This document shows, one piece after another, positions 46,239 to 55,961 of a stretch of 64,000 nucleotides of DNA (its first letter is position 1; each line of letters begins with the position of its first letter). Location of the stretch: assembly GCA_029210175.1 (NCBI GenBank), contig JARGPL010000030.1, positions 1-64,000 of the forward strand, written 5' to 3'. A program made the translations under genes and the position numbers. This DNA is from Minwuia sp. GTDB lineage: Bacteria > Pseudomonadota > Alphaproteobacteria > Minwuiales > Minwuiaceae. The notes under the pieces are model-generated. The model did not search any database. It saw only the letters and a program-made list of their open reading frames with translations, and was not told the origin of the DNA.

Positions 46239-46853
46239 TCAGGATGCGGCGCGGTACAGCCACGGGGCCGCACCCTTCTGCTGGGTTTCAAATCCGTCGA
46301 TCGCGTCACCGCGCTGCATCGTCAGGCCGATGTCGTCCAGGCCGTTCAGCAGGCAATGCTTGCGGAAGGGGTCGATCTCGAACCTGAAGGTCTTGCCGTT
46401 GGACGCAAACACGGTCTGGCTCTCCAGATCGACGTCGATCTCCAGCCCCTCGGCCGCGTCAGCCATCAGATACTCGATGGCATCCTTCGGCAGGGGCACG
46501 GCGACGATGCCGTTCTTGGAGCAGTTGTTGTAGAAGATGTCGGCAAAGCTTTCCGCGATGACACAGCGGATGCCGAAGTCCAGCAGCGCCCAGGGCGCAT
46601 GCTCACGGCTGGAGCCACAGCCGAAATTGTCGCCTGCCACAAGGATCTCGGCCCTGCGATAGGGTTCCTTGTTCAGCACGAAATCCGGGTTCTCGGTCAC
46701 ACCATCGGTATAGCGCATCTCGTCGAACAGGTTCTTGCCAAGACCGGAACGCTTGATGGTCTTCAGGAACTGCTTCGGGATGATCATGTCGGTATCGATG
46801 TTGGCAATCTTCATCGGCGCGGCAATTGCCTTCAGGCGGTCGAACTTCTGCAT
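46239..46853 (-). CDS. leuD: 3-isopropylmalate dehydratase small subunit
   Basis: Small subunit that pairs with LeuC to isomerise 2- to 3-isopropylmalate. The 204 residues match the family: [14 protein letters not shown], the swivel-domain signature [43 protein letters not shown] and the C-terminal [19 protein letters not shown]. It reads directly into leuB. leuC is separated from it by the TM2, DUF2892 and histidine-kinase genes on the opposite strand, so leuD-leuB must have their own promoter in the 86 bases before the TM2 gene or inside it. Confidence 0.97.
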   Translation of the reverse strand: MQKFDRLKAIAAPMKIANIDTDMIIPKQFLKTIKRSGLGKNLFDEMRYTDGVTENPDFVLNKEPYRRAEILVAGDNFGCGSSREHAPWALLDFGIRCVIAESFADIFYNNCSKNGIVAVPLPKDAIEYLMADAAEGLEIDVDLESQTVFASNGKTFRFEIDPFRKHCLLNGLDDIGLTMQRGDAIDGFETQQKGAAPWLYRAAS

Positions 46854-46939
46854 CGGTCGGGCTCCCTCTCCGTTCGCGCGTTGTCATAGCGCCCGGCAGC
46901 GCATAGATAAAGCGCCATGCAGCAGTGGAGATATGCGCC

Positions 46940-47266
46940 ATGCCACAACCCGATGCCGAATTCCCCGGCGGAGCAGACACATCGACCGCGCGCTACAAGG
47001 CCAATGAACGCTCCGCGGTCGTCGCGTATCTGCTCTGGTTCTTCCTCGGCTGGCTCGGGCTGCACCGCTTCTATCTGGGCCGCATCGGCTCCGGTCTGTT
47101 CATGTTGCTGCTCTGGGGTGCAGGCACCGGACTGGCCGTGGTCCTGATCGGCTACCTGCTGCTGATCCCCTGGGCGCTCTGGTGGTGCCTCGACCTGTTC
47201 CTGATCCCCGGCATGGTCCGCGCCGAAAACAATGCCGTTGTGGACAGGATCGAAGGCCGTCGCTGA
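46940..47266 (+). CDS. TM2-domain membrane protein
   Basis: A 108-residue protein with a short soluble N-terminus and two membrane helices joined by the TM2 hairpin signature: AYLLWFFLGWLGLHRFYLGR, then WGAGTGLAVVLIGYLLL and WALWWCLDLFLIPGMV. The conserved GxHRFYLG motif is intact. Function of the family is unknown. The start at 46940 has GGAG nine bases upstream; the frame's first GTG at 46925 overlaps that site. It is divergent from leuD. Confidence 0.88.
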   Translation: MPQPDAEFPGGADTSTARYKANERSAVVAYLLWFFLGWLGLHRFYLGRIGSGLFMLLLWGAGTGLAVVLIGYLLLIPWALWWCLDLFLIPGMVRAENNAVVDRIEGRR

Positions 47267-47536
47267 AAGCGAAGAGGCGCGCCGCGACGATTCTCTGACA
47301 GGCTGACCGATAATCCAGGTCGGCGCATCTGGCGCCGGAGTCGTGTCACGGATGCGCAGATCAGGCAATGGCCCATCTTGTCGAACCAGTATCGCTGACG
47401 GGCGGGCTCGAATCACAAAATGTTAACTTCTGGCGGCAATGCTCCGGCATCGTTCCTGCGGGGAAGCGTTCAGTCCAGACAGAATCCGATACGCCCTGCC
47501 GGTGGGCAGTCGATTGGTGAAACAAGAAAAACAAGA

Positions 47537-47767
47537 ATGGAAACCAGCGCAATGCCCGCCAGAAATCTCGGAAACCTCGATGCCATCATCCGCTTCTTTG
47601 CAGGCGCTCTGCTGATCTGGGTGGGCTTCATTGACGATGGGATCATCTTCAATGACCTGCTCGCTGTCATCATTGGCGTCTTCGGGGTGATCAACGTGGT
47701 TTCGAGCAGCCTCCGCTTCTGCCCGGTCTACATGATCGCAAGCCTGAGTACGGTGAAAGCTGGCTGA
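47537..47767 (+). CDS. DUF2892 (YgaP-like) membrane protein
   Basis: A small protein, 76 residues from the ATG at 47537 or 71 from the ATG at 47552; no clear ribosome site decides. Two hydrophobic helices with NLGNLDAIIRFFAGALLIWVG and the RFCPVYM turn match the DUF2892 domain that forms the membrane part of YgaP rhodanese, here without a rhodanese domain. The stop is one base from the start of the histidine kinase, so the two are translated together, and the protein may be a membrane accessory of the kinase. Upstream, 270 bases hold no gene. Confidence 0.75.
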   Translation: METSAMPARNLGNLDAIIRFFAGALLIWVGFIDDGIIFNDLLAVIIGVFGVINVVSSSLRFCPVYMIASLSTVKAG

Positions 47768-47768
47768 C

Positions 47769-49139
47769 TTGAACGTCACACGCACGATCATCCTCACAGC
47801 GGCCTTTGCGGTCGCGTGTTTCGGCTTTTTTGGTTTCATCACATACCAGAACACCGAAGCCCTGAGCACGGTTCGCCAGCAGACAGTGTTGCGGTCCATC
47901 ACGGAGATGGTGATCGGCGACGCTGCTGGTCAGGATTCGTCTGTCTGGCAATCCTCAGCCTGGCTGAGTGAACGCCCGGCGCTGGCGACGGGCGATCTGC
48001 TGGCCATTGTGGTCGGCGCCGATGGCCAGATCGTGAGCGAGAGCCGTGATACCGACAACAAGAGCCACAGCCTGCCCGTCGCCACGATCCTGTCCTGGGA
48101 CGAGAACCGCAAGAGCCACGAACAGAGGATCAACGATCCAGGCTGCCGTTGGGTCTGGGTTAGCGCCCCCCTGCCGGGCACTGACAAGACCCTCGTGTTG
48201 GTCCACGCATCCTTCGATGGGGGCATCAGCCAGCTGGCTGACCTCTACATCGTGCCCACCGCCATCGCGATCCTGATCATCATCTGGTCACTGGTCTGGG
48301 TACGCCTGTCCATGCTGCGTCGGGTAAGCATCATGGCACGGCAGGAGCAGTTGGAAGTCGAACTGGTCCGGGAACAGGAAGCCAGCCGCATAAAATCCGC
48401 GTTCCTGGCCAACATGAGCCATGAACTGCGCACACCCCTGAATGCAATCACCGGCTTTGCCCAGATGTTGCGAAATGAGACCTTCGGGCCGCTGGGCAGC
48501 GCGAAGAACACGGAATATGTCGGCATCATCCATGATTCCGGCTCTCACCTGTCACGCCTGATCGGCCATGTGCTTGATCTGTCGCAGGTGGAATCCGGCA
48601 GTGCCGATCTGCAGGAAAGCGAAATCATACCAGCCGAGTTGTTCGACGAATGCCAGACGCTGGTCCGCGGAGTCATCGAATCCCGCGACCAGAATATCAC
48701 CTGCAGCATAGGGAACGACATTGGCCGGGTTTCCGGGGACAAGCTGCGCCTGACACAGGTCTTGGTGAACCTGCTCAGCAACGCAGCAAAGTTCTCACCA
48801 CGCAACAGCACCATCCGCCTTCAGGCCAGACTGCAGTCAAATGGCGATCTGCTGCTGCAGGTCATTGACAAGGGGCGAGGTATTGCGGCGGAAGACATCG
48901 CCAAGGTGCTGCAGCCCTTCGGACAGGCCGAAGTCAGCGCCGATACCGCCCGTGACGGCACCGGCCTTGGTTTGCCGATCAGCCTGGCATTGATGGAACT
49001 GCATGGCGGATCGCTGACCATTTGCAGCCAGCCCGGACTGGGCACGACCGTGACGGCGCGGTTGCCCGCCAACCGTCACCTTGCGCCAGCTCAGGACGTG
49101 TTCGCGCAGGCCGCGCCAGCAAAAGCCGCAAACCTTTAG
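47769..49139 (+). CDS. membrane sensor histidine kinase
   Basis: A 456-residue sensor. Helix 1 (about 5-25) and helix 2 (about 160-180) enclose a 130-residue periplasmic sensor domain with no recognised fold, followed by HisKA with the phospho-acceptor His218 in ANMSHELRTPLNAITGFAQM and the HATPase with N box LVNLLSNAAKFS, G1 DKGRGIA and G2 GTGLGLPIS. The start is a TTG one base after the DUF2892 stop; a later ATG would delete helix 1. It lacks a receiver or response regulator neighbour, so the partner is elsewhere. It ends 23 bases before the convergent leuC stop. Confidence 0.9.
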   Translation: MNVTRTIILTAAFAVACFGFFGFITYQNTEALSTVRQQTVLRSITEMVIGDAAGQDSSVWQSSAWLSERPALATGDLLAIVVGADGQIVSESRDTDNKSHSLPVATILSWDENRKSHEQRINDPGCRWVWVSAPLPGTDKTLVLVHASFDGGISQLADLYIVPTAIAILIIIWSLVWVRLSMLRRVSIMARQEQLEVELVREQEASRIKSAFLANMSHELRTPLNAITGFAQMLRNETFGPLGSAKNTEYVGIIHDSGSHLSRLIGHVLDLSQVESGSADLQESEIIPAELFDECQTLVRGVIESRDQNITCSIGNDIGRVSGDKLRLTQVLVNLLSNAAKFSPRNSTIRLQARLQSNGDLLLQVIDKGRGIAAEDIAKVLQPFGQAEVSADTARDGTGLGLPISLALMELHGGSLTICSQPGLGTTVTARLPANRHLAPAQDVFAQAAPAKAANL

Positions 49140-49162
49140 CACTGCCTGCCGCTGCGGACTGC

Positions 49163-50566
49163 TCAGAGGTCGCGAACGTCGGCCAGCTTGCCTGCAATGG
49201 CGGCGGCAGCGGCCATGCCCGGGCTGACCAGATGGGTACGCCCGCCACGGCCCTGACGGCCTTCGAAGTTGCGGTTGGAGGTTGAGGCGCAACGCTGCCC
49301 AGGTTCCAGCCGGTCGGCGTTCATGGCCAGGCACATGGAACAGCCCGGCTCCCGCCAGTCGAACCCGGCCTCGACGAAGATCTTGTCCAGCCCTTCCGAT
49401 TCCGCCTGCTCCTTCACGAGGCCGGAGCCGGGAACGATCATGGCATGCACGCCGTCCGCGACCTTGCGCCCCTTCGCGACTTCAGCCACGGCGCGCAGAT
49501 CCTCGATCCGCCCATTGGTGCAGGATCCGATGAACACCTTCTCGATGGCCACGTCGGTCAGCTTCACGCCTGGTTCCAGACCCATGTAGTTCAGGGCGCG
49601 GATCAGCGAGTCGCGCTTGATCTCGTCATCGACCTCTGCCGGGTCCGGGACCCGCGCGGTGATCGGGGCCACGTCCTGCGGGCTGGTGCCCCAGGTGACG
49701 TGCGGCACGATATCGCCTGCGGCCATCTCGATGACCTTGTCGTAATGGGCGCCCTCGTCCGACACCATGGTCTTCCAGTATTCGACCGCCTGCTCGTAGC
49801 CACCGGCCTTCGGCGCCATCGCCCGGCCACGGACGTAGTCGAATGTCTTTTGATCCGCCGCGATCAGCCCGGCCCGCGCACCAGCCTCAATCGACATGTT
49901 GCAGACTGTCATGCGGCCTTCCATGGACAGGTCGCGAATGGCAGAGCCTGCATATTCGATGACATAGCCGGTGCCGCCTGCCGTACCGGTAACACCGATG
50001 ACGGCCAGCACCAGATCCTTGGCGGTGACACCCGGGGTCAGATCGCCCTCGATCCGCACCAGCATGTTCTTGGATTTCTGCTGCAGCAGGCACTGGGTGG
50101 CCAGCACATGCTCCACCTCCGACGTGCCGATGCCGAACGCCAGCGCCCCGAATGCGCCATGGGTCGCGGTGTGGCTGTCGCCGCAGACAATGGTCATGCC
50201 CGGCAGGGTAAAGCCCTGCTCCGGCCCGATGATGTGGACTATGCCCTGGCGAATGTCGTCCATGCCGAAGTAAGGCACACCGAACTCTGCGCAGTTCTTT
50301 TCCAGCGTTTCCACCTGGATGCGGCTTTCCTCATCCGCGATACCGGCGGAGCGATCCGTGGTGGGCACATTGTGGTCAGCCACGGCCAGGGTCGCATCCG
50401 GCCGGCGCACGGTGCGGCCCGTGTTGCGCAGCCCCTCGAACGCCTGCGGGCTGGTGACTTCATGCACCAGATGGCGGTCGATATACAGGATTGCCGACCC
50501 GTCGGGGCGCGTCTCCACGACATGCGCATCCCAGATCTTGTCGAACAGTGTCTTTGCCTGGCTCAT
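49163..50566 (-). CDS. leuC: 3-isopropylmalate dehydratase large subunit
   Basis: Iron-sulfur subunit of the leucine-pathway isomerase. The 467-residue protein, from the ATG at 50566 with GGAGGAG upstream, shows [29 protein letters not shown], the cluster ligands in [12 protein letters not shown] and [10 protein letters not shown], and the C-terminal [18 protein letters not shown]. The 21-residue upstream extension is not conserved. It is monocistronic here because the histidine kinase gene runs into it from the other strand; leuD is 2.3 kb further on. Confidence 0.97.
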   Translation of the reverse strand: MSQAKTLFDKIWDAHVVETRPDGSAILYIDRHLVHEVTSPQAFEGLRNTGRTVRRPDATLAVADHNVPTTDRSAGIADEESRIQVETLEKNCAEFGVPYFGMDDIRQGIVHIIGPEQGFTLPGMTIVCGDSHTATHGAFGALAFGIGTSEVEHVLATQCLLQQKSKNMLVRIEGDLTPGVTAKDLVLAVIGVTGTAGGTGYVIEYAGSAIRDLSMEGRMTVCNMSIEAGARAGLIAADQKTFDYVRGRAMAPKAGGYEQAVEYWKTMVSDEGAHYDKVIEMAAGDIVPHVTWGTSPQDVAPITARVPDPAEVDDEIKRDSLIRALNYMGLEPGVKLTDVAIEKVFIGSCTNGRIEDLRAVAEVAKGRKVADGVHAMIVPGSGLVKEQAESEGLDKIFVEAGFDWREPGCSMCLAMNADRLEPGQRCASTSNRNFEGRQGRGGRTHLVSPGMAAAAAIAGKLADVRDL

Positions 50567-50739
50567 GTCAAATCTCCTCCACCCGGCACGGGTCCACGCC
50601 ACATGCCGCCATACCCCGGTCAGGACCACCCGCCCGACCGGGCGCTATCCCTATGCGCAACGGGGAATGCCGTCAATCGGGCAGGACGAAATCGGACGCC
50701 TGCATCCAGGCAAGACCAGATCGCCGGGGATACGAACGG

Positions 50740-51653
50740 CTAGCCTTCGGATGCGCCGTCACGAACGCCGAACAATATCTGGCTCAGCTTCCCTTCGGCT
50801 TCAGGCGGGAAGAATCTCTGCACCGAGGCACCTTGGTTATGGGTGATCTCACCGACGAAGAACTGCTCCTCGTTCGTGTACATGTCGACCCGTACAAACT
50901 CGAAATGCTTCCCGATGGCCTCGGCGGCGCGCACCATTGCTTCGATATTTGGATGGGCGCGGCCTCACCTTTGTCGCAAAAGGCCCACCGATCGCACAGT
51001 GAAGGTTGTTCCAGTCCCGGTCGAAGGTCTGCCGGGTGAAATTTCCGAAGCGGTCGAAATCACTCTGGATCAGCCTCACCTTACCCTTGTACAGGAAGCA
51101 CTTAGATGTTCTCGGCGACCGGGTTGTCGAAAATCAGGGGCTCGACAATGATCTTCGGTGTCAGGGGCTTGTAGTTCCGCTCTCGTGTGAAGTCGTACTG
51201 GTTCTCGGACAGCCAATGGACCAGCGCATCGCGGTCAACCACCCCGTCCTCGACGATCTTCGCCAGGCCTGAGCCGGCAGTGCCCTTGATGCAGCATCTC
51301 TGCGGAAACACGAAGGCATCAAGCTCCTGTTCGTTCCGAATGATCGCTATCGTCTCGACGACATGCTCCGCGCCGACAACGCTGGAGATGAAGGACTTCG
51401 CCAGTTCCTTGTCCGTCGTGTACACGCGCAGGAAATTGTCCAGATCGCCATTGATCTGAATCCTGCACAGGAGGTCGTTGAACGACTTTCTCCGGTAGGG
51501 CAGCCGACCGTGAAACTGGTAGAATCTGGTCAGGCTTACCGCGCTGTCGCCAAATCGGTTCTTCGGCATCCTGTGGGCCAGACGACACAGAAAAGCGGCA
51601 AGATGGCGATTGGCAACCTTGAACACCTGAACAACGCCCAATTTCTCAGCCAT
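50740..51653 (-). pseudogene. TupA-like ATP-grasp protein, two frameshifts
   Basis: Three overlapping reading frames together make one protein of the TupA-like ATP-grasp family, which acts in exopolysaccharide or teichuronopeptide synthesis. Frame one (51653-51102) reads LPYRRKSFNDLLCRIQ, FPQRCCIKGTAGSG and PLTPKIIVEPLIFDN; frame two (about 51110-50950) reads KCFLYKGKVRLIQSDFDRF and RDWNNLHCAIGG; frame three (about 50950-50740) reads MVRAAEAIGKHFEFVRVDMY and FFVGEITHNQGA. Frameshifts fall near 51105 and 50950. The Met at 51653 may be the original start. It is non-functional unless frameshifts are sequencing errors. It lies between leuC and ssb, with no glycan genes nearby. Confidence 0.85.
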
Positions 51654-51713
51654 TCATCGAGAGACTGTAGATCCCGGTCCGCATCCCTGTGCAGGCGAGA
51701 TGTTCCAACGGCA

Positions 51714-52241
51714 TCAGAACGGAATTTCGTCGTCCAGATCACCACCGCCACCGCCGAAGTCATCACCGCCGCGGTCACTGCCGCCACGGTCGTTGCCACC
51801 ACGGGAGCCGCCGCCGGAACCACCGCCGTAGCCGCCGCCACCGGAACCGCCACCGTAGCTGCCGCCACCACCACCGCCGCCACCTTCACCACGACTGTCG
51901 AGCATCTGCAGGTCGCCGCGGAAGCGGTTGAGGATGATCTCCGTATTGTACTTGTCCTGGCCGTTCTGATCCGTCCACTTGCGGGTCTGGATCTGGCCTT
52001 CGATGAACACCTTGGCGCCCTTGCGCAGGTACTGTTCAGCGACCTTGGCCAGGTTCTCGTTGAAGATGACAACGCGATGCCATTCCGTCTTCTCGCGACG
52101 CTCCCCCGATGACTTGTCGCGCCATGATTCACTGGTGGCGATGCGCAGGTTGACGACGGGATCGCCGTTCGACATGCGGCGCACTTCCGGATCTGCGCCC
52201 AGATTGCCGACCAGAATGACCTTGTTGACGCTGCCTGCCAT
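51714..52241 (-). CDS. ssb: single-stranded DNA-binding protein
   Basis: Coats single-stranded DNA in replication, repair and recombination. The start at 52241 gives 175 residues: the OB fold [33 protein letters not shown] and [14 protein letters not shown], then a Gly/Ser/Asp linker of about 50 residues (near 115-168) and the C-terminal interaction tip LDDEIPF. The longer frame to 52361 runs across the hairpin and is not conserved. It is divergent from uvrA; the shared spacer holds a LexA box and a long inverted repeat, so both are likely SOS-induced, as in E. coli. Confidence 0.97.
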   Translation of the reverse strand: MAGSVNKVILVGNLGADPEVRRMSNGDPVVNLRIATSESWRDKSSGERREKTEWHRVVIFNENLAKVAEQYLRKGAKVFIEGQIQTRKWTDQNGQDKYNTEIILNRFRGDLQMLDSRGEGGGGGGGGSYGGGSGGGGYGGGSGGGSRGGNDRGGSDRGGDDFGGGGGDLDDEIPF

Positions 52242-52271
52242 GTCCCCGCTCCGTAGCTTGATTCTGTTTCT

Positions 52272-52358
52272 GACTGTTCCACCCACTCTCCCCCCCCCGG
52301 CCACCCACGCAAGTATCCGGCAACGGGTGGCCGGGAGGGGGAGAGGGATGGAACAGTC
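52272..52358. repeat. long imperfect inverted repeat between ssb and uvrA
   Basis: Arms 52272-52306 and 52325-52358 pair at 32 positions with two mismatches and one bulge, leaving an 18-base loop. One arm contains a nine-base C run. The outer ten bases (GACTGTTCCA and TGGAACAGTC) overlap the LexA box. As ssb mRNA leader it would form a very stable hairpin about 30 bases before the ATG. Confidence 0.8.
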
Positions 52359-52365
52359 CACGAAC
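52351..52365. promoter_or_regulatory. LexA (SOS) box of the ssb-uvrA divergent promoters
   Basis: GAAC-AGTCCAC-GAAC on the plus strand is GTTC-N7-GTTC on the minus strand, the direct-repeat operator of alphaproteobacterial LexA. It lies 110 bases from the ssb start and 168 from the uvrA start in the shared regulatory region. Both neighbours are classical SOS genes. Confidence 0.85.
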
Positions 52366-52532
52366 TGATACTGCCCTTATAGCCGCTGAAGTTCGGGAGT
52401 CGCCAGAAGAGTCTGGCTGCGGTCATGTGGTACTGGCCTTGTGCACCCGTGCACCCTATGTTCCCACTCTTCAGACAGCGCAGGGGCCATTCCGCCCGTG
52501 CAGAGCTAATCCCCCGGAACGGTGGTTTTGAG

Positions 52533-55445
52533 ATGCAGAAGATGATCAGCGTCCGCGGGGCGCGGGAACATAATCTGAAGGGTATCGATGTCGATATTCC
52601 GCGCGACCAGCTTGTCGTGATCACCGGTCTGTCCGGGTCCGGCAAGTCGTCGCTGGCATTCGACACGATCTATGCGGAGGGGCAGCGACGGTATGTCGAG
52701 AGCCTTTCGGCCTATGCGCGCCAGTTCCTGGAACTGATGCAGAAACCCGACATGGACAGCATCGAAGGGCTCAGCCCGGCGATCTCCATCGAGCAGAAGA
52801 CGACATCGAAGAACCCGCGATCCACTGTCGGCACCGTGACCGAGATCTATGACTACATGCGCTTGCTCTGGGCGCGGATCGGCATCCCCTATTCCCCCGC
52901 CACCGGCCTGCCCATCGAAAGCCAAACGATCAGCCAGATGGTTGATCGCATCATGGACATGCCGGAAGAAACCCGCCTGTACCTGCTGGCCCCCATCGTG
53001 CGTGGCCGCAAGGGCGAATACCGCAAGGAATTCCGCGAACTGCGCAAGCAGGGGTTCCAGCGCGTGAAGGTGGACGGGGAACTGTACGAGATCGAGGACC
53101 TGCCTGTTCTCGACAAGAAGCTGAAGCATGACATCGACGTGGTGGTGGACCGGGTCGTGGTGCGCGATGACATCGCCACGCGGTTGGCGGATTCGCTGGA
53201 AACCGCGCTCGGCCTCACCGACGGCATCGCGATCACGGAGAATGCGGACGGCGGCGAGCGGACGATCTTCTCTGCCAAGTTCGCCTGCCCCGTGTCCGGT
53301 TTCACGATCGACGAGATCGAACCCCGCCTGTTCTCCTTCAACAACCCCTTCGGCGCCTGCCCGGCCTGTGATGGCCTGGGGACGGAGATGTATGTCGATC
53401 CCGATCTCGTGGTACCGGACACGACGCTGACCGTGCGCGGCGGGGCCATTGCGCCCTGGTCCAAGACCACCAGCCCCTATTACCTGCAGACGCTGGACAG
53501 CATCCTGCGCCATTACAGGCAATCCTCCAGCACACCCTGGGAAGAACTGCCCAAGGACGTGCAGGATGTGCTGCTTTTCGGGTCGGGTGATGAAACCATC
53601 GAATTCACCTACGACGATGGCATGCGCAGCTATGCCACCAAGAAGAGCTTCGAGGGCGTGGTGCGCAATCTGGAGCGCCGCTGGAAGGAAACCGACTCAT
53701 CGCGGATGCGCGAGGAGATCGAGCATTTCCAGGCGGTCACCAACTGCTCCGTCTGTGAAGGCTATCGTCTGAAACCGGAAGCGCTGGCGGTGAAGATCGA
53801 CGGCATTCATGCCGGCCATGCGGCCCAGTTCTCCATCCTGGACGGGGCGCGCTGGTTCTCGGAACTGAACGACAAGCTGTCCCCGAAACATCAGGAAATT
53901 GCCGGGCGTATCCTGAAGGAAATCAACGAACGGCTGGGGTTCCTGGTCAACGTCGGCCTGGAATACCTGACCCTGTCACGCAATTCCGGCACCCTTTCCG
54001 GTGGCGAGAGCCAGCGCATCCGCCTCGCCTCGCAAATCGGCTCCGGCCTGACGGGCGTGCTCTACGTTCTGGATGAACCGTCCATCGGACTGCATCAGCG
54101 CGACAATGCGCGACTGCTGGAAACACTGAAGAACCTGCGCGACCTGGGCAACACCGTGATCGTCGTGGAACATGATGAGGAAGCCATCATGGCTGCCGAT
54201 CATGTCATCGACATCGGTCCCCTGGCCGGGATGCACGGCGGCGAGCTGATCGCCGTCGGCACGCCCGAAGACGTGATGCAGGCCCCGCGCAGCATCACCG
54301 GCCAGTACCTGTCCGGCATGAAACAGGTGCCGGTGCCGAAGAAGCGGCGGCAGGGATACCGTGATCGTTTCATCCGCATCGTCGGCGCGACCGGCAACAA
54401 CCTGCGCAACATCTCCGTCACCCTGCCGCTCGGCACCTTCACCTGCGTCACCGGCGTGTCCGGGTCCGGCAAGTCCACGCTGACCATCGAAACGCTGTAC
54501 AAGGCGGTTGCGCGTCGGCTGCATAACGCCAAGGCAGGTCCGGCACCGCATGAACGGATCGATGGGCTGGAATGGCTCGACAAGATCATCGACATCGACC
54601 AGTCCCCCATCGGGCGCACACCCCGGTCCAACCCTGCCACCTATACCGGGGCCTTCGGGCCGATCCGCGACTGGTACACCGGGCTGCCGGAATCCAAGGC
54701 ACGCGGCTACAAGGCCGGTCGGTTCTCCTTCAATGTGAAGGGCGGACGCTGCGAGGCCTGTCAGGGCGACGGACTGATCAAGATCGAGATGCATTTCCTG
54801 CCCGACGTCTACGTCCAGTGCGACGTCTGCAAGGGCAAGCGCTACAACCGCGAAACGCTGGAGATCAAGTTCAAGAACAAGTCGATTTCCGACGTGCTCG
54901 ACATGACGGTGGAGGAGGCGCAGGATTTCTTCACTGCCGTGCCTTCCGTGCGCGAGAAGATGGATACCCTGATGCAGGTCGGCCTCGGCTACATCAAGGT
55001 CGGACAGCCTGCGACGACGCTTTCGGGCGGTGAGGCCCAGCGGGTGAAGCTGGCCAAGGAACTGGCCAAGCGCGCCACCGGCCGCACGCTCTACATCCTG
55101 GACGAGCCAACCACGGGCCTGCATTTCGAGGACGTGCGCAAGCTGCTGGAAGTGCTGCACGCGCTGGTCGATTCCGGGAATTCCGTCATCGTGATCGAGC
55201 ACAATCTGGAAGTCATCAAGACCGCAGACTGGGTCGTCGACATCGGGCCGGAAGGCGGTGACGGTGGTGGCTATGTCGTCGGCGTCGGCACACCGGAGGA
55301 AGTGGCGACCGTCAGCGACAGCCATACAGGCCGCTACCTCGCCGAGGTCCTCGCCCGCCGCTCTTCGAAGACGGTCAAGCCGAAGAAGGCAACGGCAAGG
55401 ACCGCGGCAAAGGCGAAAGCGAAACCGAGGAAGTCGGCCGCCTGA
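52533..55445 (+). CDS. uvrA: excinuclease ABC subunit A
   Basis: Damage-recognition ATPase of nucleotide excision repair, acting with UvrB. The 970-residue protein has two ABC modules: Walker [14 protein letters not shown] and [13 protein letters not shown], signatures [12 protein letters not shown] and [12 protein letters not shown], and Walker B-side [14 protein letters not shown] and [13 protein letters not shown], plus zinc modules CPACDG/CSVCEG and CEACQG/CDVCKG. The tail after about 945 is Lys/Ala-rich. The start at 52533 (MQKMISVRG) is taken because the upstream frame is not conserved; the ATG at 52542 (MISVRG) is an alternative. It is SOS-controlled by the adjacent LexA box. Confidence 0.97.
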   Translation: MQKMISVRGAREHNLKGIDVDIPRDQLVVITGLSGSGKSSLAFDTIYAEGQRRYVESLSAYARQFLELMQKPDMDSIEGLSPAISIEQKTTSKNPRSTVGTVTEIYDYMRLLWARIGIPYSPATGLPIESQTISQMVDRIMDMPEETRLYLLAPIVRGRKGEYRKEFRELRKQGFQRVKVDGELYEIEDLPVLDKKLKHDIDVVVDRVVVRDDIATRLADSLETALGLTDGIAITENADGGERTIFSAKFACPVSGFTIDEIEPRLFSFNNPFGACPACDGLGTEMYVDPDLVVPDTTLTVRGGAIAPWSKTTSPYYLQTLDSILRHYRQSSSTPWEELPKDVQDVLLFGSGDETIEFTYDDGMRSYATKKSFEGVVRNLERRWKETDSSRMREEIEHFQAVTNCSVCEGYRLKPEALAVKIDGIHAGHAAQFSILDGARWFSELNDKLSPKHQEIAGRILKEINERLGFLVNVGLEYLTLSRNSGTLSGGESQRIRLASQIGSGLTGVLYVLDEPSIGLHQRDNARLLETLKNLRDLGNTVIVVEHDEEAIMAADHVIDIGPLAGMHGGELIAVGTPEDVMQAPRSITGQYLSGMKQVPVPKKRRQGYRDRFIRIVGATGNNLRNISVTLPLGTFTCVTGVSGSGKSTLTIETLYKAVARRLHNAKAGPAPHERIDGLEWLDKIIDIDQSPIGRTPRSNPATYTGAFGPIRDWYTGLPESKARGYKAGRFSFNVKGGRCEACQGDGLIKIEMHFLPDVYVQCDVCKGKRYNRETLEIKFKNKSISDVLDMTVEEAQDFFTAVPSVREKMDTLMQVGLGYIKVGQPATTLSGGEAQRVKLAKELAKRATGRTLYILDEPTTGLHFEDVRKLLEVLHALVDSGNSVIVIEHNLEVIKTADWVVDIGPEGGDGGGYVVGVGTPEEVATVSDSHTGRYLAEVLARRSSKTVKPKKATARTAAKAKAKPRKSAA

Positions 55446-55473
55446 ACGGTGCTGCCTGAAGAAAGGCTACCCG

Positions 55474-55875
55474 ATGCCCGAGTTTGTCGCCGCAACCCCG
55501 GCCTTTGCCGTGCAGGACATCGACCGCGCCATCGCGTTCTACCGGGACAATCTGGATTTCACGCCTGATGCGCAGGGACCGGGCTTTGCCGTGCTGCAAC
55601 GCAACCGTGTCTTCCTGCACCTCTGGCTGTCCGACGATACCAGTTGGAAGAAGCGAACCGGCCAAAATCCGATCATCTCCGGCGCCGAATCCTTCCTTGC
55701 CGGAACGGTCAGTTGCCGCATCGAAGTGTCCGACATCGATGACCTGTTCGCGTCCTGCACATCGAAGGGCATCGTCCATCCCAACGGTCCGCTGAAACAC
55801 GCAGTCCACGGTGCCATGGAATTCGCCATCCTGGACCATGATGGCAACCTCATCACCTTCTTCGAGATGGACTGA
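55474..55875 (+). CDS. VOC-family protein (glyoxalase / bleomycin-resistance type)
   Basis: A 133-residue protein of the vicinal-oxygen-chelate fold, two beta-alpha-beta-beta-beta modules: PAFAVQDIDRAIAFYRDNL in the first and SCRIEVSDIDDLFASC with HGAMEFAILDHDGNLITFFE in the second. Such proteins are often bleomycin-resistance (drug-sequestering) or glyoxalase-like enzymes. It starts 28 bases after uvrA, with a GAAAGG site upstream, and may ride on the uvrA transcript. The ligand is not predictable. Confidence 0.9.
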   Translation: MPEFVAATPAFAVQDIDRAIAFYRDNLDFTPDAQGPGFAVLQRNRVFLHLWLSDDTSWKKRTGQNPIISGAESFLAGTVSCRIEVSDIDDLFASCTSKGIVHPNGPLKHAVHGAMEFAILDHDGNLITFFEMD

Positions 55876-55961
55876 CCAGCAGACATCCGAAGCCACATGT
55901 TGCAGCCTGTCCTTTTTGCCTTAGACTTCCGCCGGATCGATGGTGGGGAGGAAATGATCCG

